Of a stretch of 6,007 bases of DNA, positions 1 through 5,959 are shown in pieces. Under the pieces are notes generated by a model. That model made no database searches. It saw only the letters and a list, made by a program, of their open reading frames with translations, and had not been told where the DNA came from. Each line of letters begins with the position of its first letter. The stretch's first letter is position 1. The stretch is taken from the NCBI GenBank assembly GCA_937995275.1, contig CALKKN010000247.1:1-6007 (forward strand), read 5' to 3'. A program made the position numbers and the translations under genes. The stretch is from an uncultured Lysobacterales bacterium. GTDB taxonomy: Bacteria > Pseudomonadota > Gammaproteobacteria > Xanthomonadales > SZUA-36.

Positions 1-40
1 GGCTATTCTCACCGCAACGGCCCGGATAACCAAGCGCCGG

Positions 41-49
41 TGCTATACT
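41..49 (+). promoter_or_regulatory. Extended -10 promoter element of waaA
   Basis: TGCTATACT matches an extended -10 element (TG, one base, then TATACT, 5 of 6 to the TATAAT consensus). No good -35 is evident at the usual distance, which is common for extended -10 promoters. The predicted transcription start, about 7 bases downstream, falls at 56-57, on or just before the possible start codons TTG 57 and ATG 60. This is inferred from sequence only. Confidence 0.5.
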
Positions 50-59
50 CGATGCCTTG

Positions 60-1334
60 ATGCGCAGCCTCTATTCGCTTCTCCTCTACGCCGCGACGCC
101 ACTCGTGCTGCTGTACCTGTTCCTGCGCGGCCTGCGCAGTCGGGGCTATCTGCGCCGGTGGCCCGAACGATTCGCTTTTTTTTCCCCACCGCCGCGCAGG
201 GGCGGCATCGCCATCCATGCCGTTTCAATGGGCGAGGTCAACGCCGCCAGCGAACTGGTGCGGGAGCTGGCCAGGCGGTTTCCGGACGAGCCGCTCTATT
301 TCACCACACTGACGCCTACAGGCTCGGACCGGGTCAGCGAGCTGTTCGGCGGCAAGCTGTTCCACGTCTACGCGCCCTTCGATCTGCCCGGCGCCGTGCA
401 GCGTTTCCTCGGGCGCCTGCAGCCGCGCCTGCTCGTGATCATGGAAACCGAAATCTGGCCCAATTTGTTCCATGCGGCCGGTACCCGGGGCATTCCCATG
501 CTGATCGCGAACGCCCGGATCTCCCCGCGTTCCTTCGAGCGATACCGGCGTATCCGCCCCCTGACCGCGGCGGCACTCGACCAGGTCGCCCGCATCGCCG
601 CGCAAAGCCCCGCGGATGCCGAACGACTCATCGGCCTCGGCGCGGACCAGGCACGCATCAACATCACCGGCAATCTCAAATTCGACCTGAAGCTACCGCC
701 CAGCCTGCTCGAACAGGGCGAAGTTCTGCGGCTGGCCTGGGGAACCCAGCGGCCGGTACTGGTCGCGGGCAGCTCGCACGAAGCCGACGAGCGGCCGCTG
801 CTGGCGGCGTTCGGCCGACTGCTGCCCTCCTTTCCCAACGCATTGCTGGTGCTGGTCCCTCGACATCCGGAGCGTTTTGGCAAGGCAGCCCAGTTGGCAC
901 GCAATGCCGGCCTGAGGGTGGCACTGCACAGCGAGGGCGCAGGCTGCCCGCTCTCTGCTCAGTGTTTTGTCGTCGATGCGATGGGTGAATTGCTGCGGTT
1001 CTACGCGGCCAGTGACGTCGCTTTCGTCGGCGGCACGCTGGCGCCGATCGGCGGCCACAATCTGCTGGAGCCGGCGGCACTGTCCCGGCCGGTGCTCTTC
1101 GGGCCGCACACCGCAAACGTCGCGGACATCGCGCCACAACTGCTGAATGGCGGGGCGGCGATTCAGGTTGCGACAGAGGAAGAACTCGGGGAGGCATTGA
1201 CGACGCTGTTCGGCGACGCCGAATTGCGTGACCGCATGGGGCGGGCGGGCTTCGAACTGGTCAGGAACGGTCAGGGTGCGGTGGGCCGCACCCTGGCAAT
1301 CATCGAAGAAATGCTCACTGCAGAAGCTGGTTGA
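60..1334 (+). CDS. waaA: 3-deoxy-D-manno-octulosonic acid (Kdo) transferase
   Basis: This enzyme transfers Kdo from CMP-Kdo to the lipid A precursor (lipid IVA) at the cytoplasmic face of the inner membrane, the first step of LPS core assembly (glycosyltransferase family 30). The 424 residues match the usual family length. Visible features, numbered from ATG 60: a hydrophobic N-terminal membrane anchor at about 4-23; AVSMGE at 54-59, whose Glu59 aligns with Glu60 of the E. coli enzyme, the conserved catalytic acid; METEIWPN at 128-135; PRHPERF at 267-273; GGHNLLEPA at 331-339; and GPHT at 348-351. The last three lie in the nucleotide-sugar-binding C-terminal half of a GT-B fold. A TTG at 57 directly precedes the ATG and could also serve as start. 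There is no Shine-Dalgarno sequence, but a promoter-like element ends at 49, so the mRNA may be leaderless. The 3' end overlaps the convergent tolC gene by 20 bp. Whether it adds one or two Kdo units cannot be read from the sequence. Confidence 0.96.
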   Translation: MRSLYSLLLYAATPLVLLYLFLRGLRSRGYLRRWPERFAFFSPPPRRGGIAIHAVSMGEVNAASELVRELARRFPDEPLYFTTLTPTGSDRVSELFGGKLFHVYAPFDLPGAVQRFLGRLQPRLLVIMETEIWPNLFHAAGTRGIPMLIANARISPRSFERYRRIRPLTAAALDQVARIAAQSPADAERLIGLGADQARINITGNLKFDLKLPPSLLEQGEVLRLAWGTQRPVLVAGSSHEADERPLLAAFGRLLPSFPNALLVLVPRHPERFGKAAQLARNAGLRVALHSEGAGCPLSAQCFVVDAMGELLRFYAASDVAFVGGTLAPIGGHNLLEPAALSRPVLFGPHTANVADIAPQLLNGGAAIQVATEEELGEALTTLFGDAELRDRMGRAGFELVRNGQGAVGRTLAIIEEMLTAEAG

Positions 1335-2664
1335 CGACCTGCAGATCCGCGGCGTTAAGCAGTCCGGCCACGCTCTTCAGTCGTAGGTGGCGGATGATGT
1401 AGGCGTGCCGGGCGACCGAGTTGTCGCGCTGGGCCTGGTACTTGCGCTGTTCGGCAATCAGCACGTCGACGATCGTACGCGTGCCGACCTCGAAACCGGC
1501 CTGTGTCGCCTCCAGTGCGCTCTCGGCCGAAATGCTGGCCTGCCTGAACGCCTCCACTTCCTGGATGCCGGCAATTACGGCCCGGTACGCGTTTTGCGCT
1601 TCGCGCACGACAGCGCGCTGTACGTCGTCCAGGTCCTGCCCGGCCGCGTCCAGCAGGTACCGCGCCTGGCGCGTCCGGGCGCTGACCCGGCCCCCCTGGT
1701 AAATCGGAATGTTCAGAAGTAACTGCAGGGCATAGTCGTCCCGTTTCAGGCTGCCGCTACGCTGCAGGCCGGTGATGGGGTCTGTGTATTGGTACTTGTT
1801 GTTGTCGAAACGGCTGAGGTTGCCGAGCAGGTCCAGTGTCGGGAAGTGGCCCGATCGGGCCAGGCGCATGTTCGCTTCGGCAACTTCGGTCGCCGCCCGG
1901 CTCGACAGCACCGAAGGGTTGGTCTGCAGGGCGGTGTCGACCCATTGGTCGCCATTGTTCGGATCGGGCTCAACCAGCGGCAGGACTTCCTGCAGCGCGT
2001 CGTATTGTTCAAAGTACCTGCCGGTCAGTTCCCGCAGCGCCTCCTTGGCGTCGGCCAGGTTGTTTCTGGCCACGATGGCGCGGGCCCGAGCGTTGTCATA
2101 GCTGGCACGCGCCTCGTGCACGTCAGTGACCGCGGTCAGGCCGACTTCGAAGCGCTGCTCGGCCTGCTCGTACTGCCGTTGGAACGCCTTTTCCTCGGCC
2201 TCCGCAAAGGTGACGCCGTCCGTAAGGGTCAGCACCAGGAAGTAGTTCTCCGCCACGCGCAACAGGAAATCCTGGTAGGCGACCTGGTAAATCGCTTCAG
2301 CCTGGCTGATCTGGCCGCGAGCGACGTCCAGCGCTTCGTAGTTTTCCTGGCGGTAAAGCGCCTGCCGTAGATCCAGGCTGTAGGTGTTTTGATCGATTTC
2401 GTTTTCGATCGTTTCCGGAAATCCCGGTATGTCGGTCTCGGCGTCGCCCCGGGCCCAGTTGCCGCTGGCGCCCAGCTGCGGCAGCAGGTTGGCCCGGGCA
2501 ATGGCCTTGTTTTCCCCGGTGGCCTGCCGCCGGAAGTCCGCGGCGCGCAAACGGGGGTCGCTCTCGAGGGCTAGATCATGCACCCCCATCAGGTCAACGG
2601 CCAGGGCCGGTGCGGACAGCAGGCCCGCAACGGCCAGGCAGAACAGCTTCGGTTTGATCGACAT
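1315..2664 (-). CDS. tolC: TolC family outer membrane efflux/secretion channel
   Basis: This is the outer membrane channel that docks with inner-membrane pumps (RND, ABC or MFS type) and their periplasmic adaptors to export drugs or proteins. The 449-residue precursor begins with a clear signal peptide, with likely cleavage after Ala22 (ALA, then VDL). Two outer-membrane-efflux repeats follow, at about 26-216 and 240-430. They are shown by the paired motifs RFEVGL (171-176, followed by TAVTDV) and GFEVGT (from 390, followed by RTIVDV), and by YQGG at 322-325. It is somewhat shorter than E. coli TolC (493-residue precursor), mostly lacking that protein's C-terminal extension. An in-frame ATG lies 12 bases upstream (end 2676), but the ATG at 2664 has GGAG six bases before it and gives a more typical signal peptide, so I prefer it. 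The gene follows the methyltransferase gene closely on the same strand and is probably co-transcribed. Its 3' end overlaps waaA. Its pump partners are not in the window. Confidence 0.93.
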   Translation of the reverse strand: MSIKPKLFCLAVAGLLSAPALAVDLMGVHDLALESDPRLRAADFRRQATGENKAIARANLLPQLGASGNWARGDAETDIPGFPETIENEIDQNTYSLDLRQALYRQENYEALDVARGQISQAEAIYQVAYQDFLLRVAENYFLVLTLTDGVTFAEAEEKAFQRQYEQAEQRFEVGLTAVTDVHEARASYDNARARAIVARNNLADAKEALRELTGRYFEQYDALQEVLPLVEPDPNNGDQWVDTALQTNPSVLSSRAATEVAEANMRLARSGHFPTLDLLGNLSRFDNNKYQYTDPITGLQRSGSLKRDDYALQLLLNIPIYQGGRVSARTRQARYLLDAAGQDLDDVQRAVVREAQNAYRAVIAGIQEVEAFRQASISAESALEATQAGFEVGTRTIVDVLIAEQRKYQAQRDNSVARHAYIIRHLRLKSVAGLLNAADLQVVNQLLQ

Positions 2665-2670
2665 GGTTGA

Positions 2671-2674
2671 CTCC
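2671..2674 (-). promoter_or_regulatory. Ribosome binding site deciding the tolC start
   Basis: On the minus strand GGAG sits six bases before the ATG at 2664. The alternative ATG at 2676 has only a poorly spaced AGGG two bases away. This supports a start 12 bases inside the longest reading frame. Confidence 0.6.
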
Positions 2675-2680
2675 ATAACC

Positions 2681-3334
2681 CTAGAATTCGAATTCCGGCG
2701 GCTTCTCCGAGTGCAACAGCCGCTGGAGATCAGTTTCGAACAGACTTTCGACGGACCAGTCCGTTACGCCCATTCGGCGCAACAGCTTCGCTTCCATTGC
2801 CGGCGATTCGCCGGTCACCGCGAAAAGCCTTCCGCCAGGATTGACCCAACCGAGGAATTGCTCCGGCACCACCGGCACCGACCCGGTAACGACAACCACG
2901 TCATGGGCCTGCTCAGGCTGCCATCCGCGCATCACGTCGCCGACAAACAGTTCGACGTTGTCAACTTCCTTGTCGCGCAGCTTGACTGACGCGCCCTCAT
3001 GGAGATCCTCGAAAATCTCCACGCTGACGACCCGCATGGCGAGCGCCGCCAGGCAGGTTGTTACGAACCCGCTGCCCGTGCCGATTTCGAGCACGGTCTC
3101 GTCCGTCCCCAGCTCCAGCGCCTGCAGCATGCGCGCCTCGATTTTCGGCCGCATCATGGTCTGGTCGTTCTCCAGCGGGATGGCGAGGTCCGCGAACGCC
3201 AGTTTGCGGTAGCGCACGGGCACGAAATCTTCGCGATGAATGCGTTCCAGCAGTGCCAGCACCCGGCTGTCCAGAACCTCCCAGGGCCGAATCTGCTGTT
3301 CGACCATGTTAAAGCGCGCCTGTTCGAAATTCAT
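2681..3334 (-). CDS. Protein-L-isoaspartate O-methyltransferase-like protein (divergent)
   Basis: This 217-residue protein has a class I SAM-dependent methyltransferase fold of the PCMT family. The family's classical role is methylating L-isoaspartyl residues in damaged proteins. The SAM-binding glycine loop VLEIGTGSGF is at 81-90, an acidic residue ending the next strand is in VVSVEIFED (102-110), and VGDVMRGW (131-138) matches the family's GDG-x-x-GW region. However, the family's substrate-side signature QTIS-x-P appears here as QTMMRP (58-63), so the conserved Ser is Met61, and the C-terminal FVPL strand is not recognisable (SLFETDLQRL instead). Canonical isoaspartyl repair is therefore uncertain and another substrate is possible. 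Start ATG 3334 has AGGA seven bases upstream. tolC starts 16 bp after its stop, so the pair is likely an operon. It should not be named pcm without biochemical support. Confidence 0.85.
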   Translation of the reverse strand: MNFEQARFNMVEQQIRPWEVLDSRVLALLERIHREDFVPVRYRKLAFADLAIPLENDQTMMRPKIEARMLQALELGTDETVLEIGTGSGFVTTCLAALAMRVVSVEIFEDLHEGASVKLRDKEVDNVELFVGDVMRGWQPEQAHDVVVVTGSVPVVPEQFLGWVNPGGRLFAVTGESPAMEAKLLRRMGVTDWSVESLFETDLQRLLHSEKPPEFEF

Positions 3335-3341
3335 GTTACGT

Positions 3342-3345
3342 TCCT
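3342..3345 (-). promoter_or_regulatory. Ribosome binding site of the PCMT-like gene
   Basis: AGGA on the minus strand, seven bases before ATG 3334, supports this start codon. It contrasts with the plus-strand genes waaA, the sigma factor and the DUF2333 gene, which lack such a site. Confidence 0.55.
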
Positions 3346-3500
3346 GCTTGCCAGCGACCGGACGACCCGGTACAAACGCTCAAGGTTAAGCCCTAGCGGC
3401 CGCCGCATCAAGCGCAAGGGTGCGCGTTCATGACGCAGGCATTAAGTGCCATTAGTCACGCCGCGGCAACCGGTGCGCATACCCGCGGAGGGCGGCCGGG

Positions 3501-3530
3501 CGCCATCCGGATGCACTTGCGCCGGTGGCG
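3501..3530. other. Strong intergenic hairpin
   Basis: CGCCATCCGG pairs with CCGGTGGCG, giving nine base pairs with one bulged T around an 11-base loop (3511-3521). No T-run follows on either strand, so it does not look like an intrinsic terminator. It lies about 130 bp before the sigma factor start and could be a 5' leader structure or a protein-binding site; which one cannot be told from the sequence. Confidence 0.45.
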
Positions 3531-3641
3531 GGCGTCACGTTATGTTCGGGGGTCCTGTTTACCTTGAGCATAGGCGCGCAACCGGTTCCGGGCGTGGGAG
3601 GGCAGTTTGCGATACCAGAGGGCAATAGTTGAAAGCAAACA

Positions 3642-3650
3642 TGGGAAAAT
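3642..3650 (+). promoter_or_regulatory. Possible extended -10 element of the sigma factor gene
   Basis: TGGGAAAAT fits the extended -10 pattern weakly (TG, one base, GAAAAT, 4 of 6). It ends six bases before ATG 3657, the same geometry as the elements before waaA and the DUF2333 gene. A GGGA inside it, 10 bases from the ATG, could instead be a weak ribosome binding site. An autoregulated ECF promoter elsewhere in the gap is equally possible. Confidence 0.2.
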
Positions 3651-3656
3651 CCGGTC

Positions 3657-4184
3657 ATGAGCAATGAATCCGATCGCCAGGAGAGCTTCAACGAGCTGGC
3701 CAATGCTTACGGCGCGGACCTGTACCGGTACGCCATGTGGATCTGCGGAAACGACGCGCTGGCCAAGGATCTCATTCAGGAGACGTATTTGCGGGCCTGG
3801 AAGGCCCTCGACAAACTGCAAGACAGGGGGGCGGCCAAGAGCTGGCTGATTACGATCCTGCGGCGGGAGTACGCCCGGACCTTCGAGCGTAAAGTGCCGA
3901 AGTTCACGGACGTGGACTCCGTTGTCGTGCCGGAGGAGAGCGAGTTGGAACCGGATGACCGGGTCGAACTCGACCTGTTGCGGCAGGGCATCCAGACCTT
4001 GGCGCCCAAGTACCGGGAGCCGCTGTTGATGCAGGTGGTGCTGGGTTATAGCTGCGAGGAAATATCCCGGGAACTCGGGGTCAGCAAAAGCGCGGTGATG
4101 ACCCAGCTGTTCCGGGCCCGCGAACAACTGAAGGAAAAACTTCAAAAAGACGGAGTTACAGGCAATGTCCATGGACTTTTCTGA
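3657..4184 (+). CDS. ECF-type RNA polymerase sigma factor (sigma-70 family)
   Basis: This 175-residue alternative sigma factor directs RNA polymerase to a small regulon, usually in response to envelope or stress signals. Region 2 spans about 13-79, with the core-binding/-10 recognition stretch DLIQETYLRAWK (38-49) and the W-x-x-x-I-x-R-x-x pattern near 63-71. A variable acidic linker covers about 80-107, rich in Glu and Asp around 93-103. Region 4 spans about 108-162, including a helix-turn-helix for -35 recognition (YSCEEISRELGVSKSAV, 131-147) and LFRAREQLKEKL (151-162). There is no region 1.1 or 3, as expected of ECF factors. The next gene, which overlaps by 20 bp, encodes its probable membrane anti-sigma factor, and such overlap suggests translational coupling. 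The ribosome binding site is weak or absent. The regulon cannot be inferred here, and the exact ECF group is not assigned. Confidence 0.93.
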   Translation: MSNESDRQESFNELANAYGADLYRYAMWICGNDALAKDLIQETYLRAWKALDKLQDRGAAKSWLITILRREYARTFERKVPKFTDVDSVVVPEESELEPDDRVELDLLRQGIQTLAPKYREPLLMQVVLGYSCEEISRELGVSKSAVMTQLFRAREQLKEKLQKDGVTGNVHGLF

Positions 4185-4887
4185 GTTCAAGCGTTTGCTG
4201 GGCGCGGACCCCCGAAGCCGGGATCCGGAGCTCCTGCGTGCGCGCGCCTCGTCGCCGGAATTCGAGCAGGCCGCGGCCGATGCGGAACGTTTCGAGGGCC
4301 TGCTGGCCCGCGCGGTCAAGCTGCCGGTCCCGGAGCAACTCATCGATGAGATACGCTCCACCCCGCAGCAGGCTTCGACGCGCGCCAGCGAACGCCGCTG
4401 GTGGCCGATGGCGATGGCGGCGGGCCTGCTGATCGCGATCGGGGCGGCCGGCCTGACGTGGAGGATGAATCCGAGTTGGGATTCGGTCGAAGACTACGTG
4501 AGTGACCACTATCGCCACGACGGGGCAGCGCTGCTGGCGAAGGCCGATGGCCGCGTGGCGAACGAGGTCCAAACCCTGTTGGCCGAATTCAACGTCGAGG
4601 CACTGCCTGATCTGGCGGCCATTGTCGGTGTCATTAAGTACTGCCCGACACCCGACGGCAAGGGTGTTCACATGGTGCTGAACTCGGAGAACGGGCCGGT
4701 TACCGTTATCTACATGCCGGACACACCCGTAACCGACCATATGCAGTTCACTTTCGATGGGCGTGAGGCCCTCCTGGTCGAGCTGAAATCCGGCTCGGCG
4801 GCCATCATCGGCAGCTCAGCGCAGCAGATCTCGAATCTGTATGCCCTGATTCAGGGTTCCATCGTACCCGCTCCCGGCGCCACCTGA
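4165..4887 (+). CDS. DUF3379-type single-pass membrane protein, probable anti-sigma factor
   Basis: This 240-residue protein resembles the DUF3379 family in its N-terminal FSEFKRLLGADP segment (5-16), its length and its place after an ECF sigma gene. The N-terminal 78 residues are charged, helical-looking and presumably cytoplasmic. One membrane helix lies at about 79-99, preceded by ERRWW, which favours a cytoplasmic N-terminus. The remaining 140 residues would then be periplasmic, with a single Cys at 160. Neither the zinc-type H-x3-C-x2-C anti-sigma motif nor any other Cys is present. By position and topology I infer that it holds the sigma factor at the membrane until a periplasmic signal releases it; this is not shown by the sequence itself. 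ATG 4165 has GGAG nine bases upstream. ATG 4171 (two codons later) is about equally likely, with AGG eight bases upstream. Both starts lie inside the sigma gene. Confidence 0.82.
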   Translation: MSMDFSEFKRLLGADPRSRDPELLRARASSPEFEQAAADAERFEGLLARAVKLPVPEQLIDEIRSTPQQASTRASERRWWPMAMAAGLLIAIGAAGLTWRMNPSWDSVEDYVSDHYRHDGAALLAKADGRVANEVQTLLAEFNVEALPDLAAIVGVIKYCPTPDGKGVHMVLNSENGPVTVIYMPDTPVTDHMQFTFDGREALLVELKSGSAAIIGSSAQQISNLYALIQGSIVPAPGAT

Positions 4888-4936
4888 CCCTGGACAGGTC
4901 CGCGTCCACCAGGGCAGGGTAGCGCGGCGCCGAATC

Positions 4937-4945
4937 TGCTATCTT
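4937..4945 (+). promoter_or_regulatory. Extended -10 promoter element of the DUF2333 gene
   Basis: TGCTATCTT fits the extended -10 pattern (TG, one base, TATCTT, 4 of 6). It closely resembles the TGCTATACT before waaA. Its last base is seven bases before ATG 4953, placing the predicted transcription start at about the start codon. Confidence 0.4.
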
Positions 4946-4952
4946 GCTCCGT

Positions 4953-5954
4953 ATGATCATGCAACTTTCGCAACGGGCGCGTGTGCTCTGGATCACGGTC
5001 CCCGCGGCACTGGTTCTGCTGTGCCTGGTGGCCATGTTTTTCCTGAACCACGAACCGCCTGCATTCAATCCGGTCGGCCGGGCCAGTCTCCACGCTCAGG
5101 CTCATGGCCACCAGGTGGTCACCGGCTACACGACCACGGCAACCCTGATCGAAACGGTAGACGTCCTGCTGAACAAGCGCGGCGGGTACATGTCGAACGA
5201 CATCATGCCGCCGTGGGTCTTTCTCGACAACGTGCCCAACTGGGAATTCGGCGTGCTCACCCAGGTGCGCGACTTGGCGCGGGCCATGCGCAACGATTTC
5301 AGCCGCTCGCAGACCCAGTCGACGGAAGACGCGGACCTGGCGGAAGCGGACCCGCTGTTTCATTACGACAGCGCCCGCTGGATCCCTCCAGATACCGAGG
5401 GGCGCTACCGCAAGGGTATGGACGCGCTGGAGCGCTACCTGACGCGGCTGTCCTCGCCCAGTGAACCGGGCGCACAGTTTTACACGCGCGCCGACAACCT
5501 CGCAGACTGGCTGGCAATCGTCGAAAAGCGGCTGGGGTCCCTGTCGCAACGGCTGTCGGCCAGCGTCGGACAGGTGCGCCTGAATACCGATCTGTCAGGC
5601 GATCCGGACGCACGGCAGTCGACCGACCGTCCGGACATTCTCATGGTGAAAACACCCTGGACACAAATCGACGACGTGTTCTACGAAGCCCGCGGCACGG
5701 CCTGGTCGCTGGTGCATTTTCTGCACGCGATGGAAGTGGACTTCGAAGAAGTACTGCGCAAGAAAAACGCCCTGATCAGCTTCCGGCAGATCGTTCGCGA
5801 ACTCGAAGCCACCCAAACGCCATTACACAGCCCCATGGTCCTCAACGGCAGCCAATTCGGGCTGTTCGCCAACCATTCCCTGATCATGGCCAATTACATT
5901 GCCCGGGCCAACGCCGCCATCATCGATCTGCGCAAATTATTGCAGGAAGGCTAG
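4953..5954 (+). CDS. DUF2333 family membrane-anchored protein, function unknown
   Basis: I recognise this as the DUF2333 family, conserved in gammaproteobacteria and without a known role. Numbered from ATG 4953 (333 residues): a single hydrophobic segment at about 12-31 after a short basic N-terminus, which would anchor the protein in the inner membrane with the rest in the periplasm; the family signature around 77-108, including GGYMSND and NWEFGVLTQVRDLAR; a helical, charged region from about 113 to 207; and a C-terminal helical part with FANHSLIMANYIARAN near 304-319. The longest frame begins at TTG 4944, but that codon lies within the promoter-like TGCTATCTT, and ATG 4953 or ATG 4959 is more likely. 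No Shine-Dalgarno sequence precedes any of them. The gap to the DUF3379 gene is 65 bp. No catalytic motif is visible. Confidence 0.85.
   Translation: MIMQLSQRARVLWITVPAALVLLCLVAMFFLNHEPPAFNPVGRASLHAQAHGHQVVTGYTTTATLIETVDVLLNKRGGYMSNDIMPPWVFLDNVPNWEFGVLTQVRDLARAMRNDFSRSQTQSTEDADLAEADPLFHYDSARWIPPDTEGRYRKGMDALERYLTRLSSPSEPGAQFYTRADNLADWLAIVEKRLGSLSQRLSASVGQVRLNTDLSGDPDARQSTDRPDILMVKTPWTQIDDVFYEARGTAWSLVHFLHAMEVDFEEVLRKKNALISFRQIVRELEATQTPLHSPMVLNGSQFGLFANHSLIMANYIARANAAIIDLRKLLQEG
5944..5950 (+). promoter_or_regulatory. Ribosome binding site of the partial downstream gene
   Basis: AGGAAGG lies nine bases before GTG 5960 and inside the last codons of the DUF2333 gene. It supports a GTG start and translation from a shared mRNA. 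Confidence 0.5.
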
Positions 5955-5959
5955 GCCCC

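Larger units (their letters stand above)
3335..3656. other. Divergent intergenic region between the PCMT-like/tolC pair and the sigma factor gene
   Basis: This 322-bp stretch has no convincing gene. It should hold the promoter of the minus-strand pair and that of the sigma factor. It contains a strong imperfect hairpin (3501-3530), a near-direct repeat CATTAAGT/CATTAGT about 10 bp apart (3440-3456), and a 9-bp repeat GCAACCGGT at 3466-3474 and 3578-3586. On the minus strand a weak sigma-70-like pair (TTGCCG, 17 bases, CTTAAT, each 4 of 6) could drive the methyltransferase gene. No ECF-type promoter is clear enough to call. Confidence 0.6.

Noticed and set aside
158..988. 276-codon plus-strand frame inside waaA
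   Set aside because: It is Arg/Ala/Pro-rich shadow sequence in another frame of a clearly identified gene.
1789..2370. 193-codon plus-strand frame opposite tolC
   Set aside because: It is antisense to a well-supported TolC-family gene and has no motif or start signal of its own.
2391..2410. GATCGA/TCGATC inverted repeat within tolC
   Set aside because: It lies within coding sequence for a charged stretch, with a short stem and no regulatory context.
2684..2695. Two adjacent GAATTC sites, possibly a cloning artefact
   Set aside because: They encode the in-frame C-terminus EFEF of the PCMT-like protein and the flanking genes are continuous; chance is the simpler explanation.
3446..3628. 60-codon frame in the divergent intergenic region
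   Set aside because: Its Gly/Arg-rich composition shows no motif, there is no ribosome binding site, and it spans the hairpin and probable promoter region.
3540..4361. Long minus-strand open frame (273 codons) antisense to the sigma factor gene
   Set aside because: It mirrors the sigma and anti-sigma coding DNA, has no recognisable domain, and its composition is typical of a GC-rich shadow frame.
4888..4914. CCCTGG/CCAGGG inverted repeat just after the DUF3379 stop as a terminator
   Set aside because: The stem is only six pairs with a 15-base loop and no T-run follows, so an intrinsic terminator is not supported.
4851..5549. 232-codon minus-strand frame opposite the DUF2333 gene
   Set aside because: It has no family features, covers the DUF2333 coding region and its upstream gap, and is best explained as a shadow.
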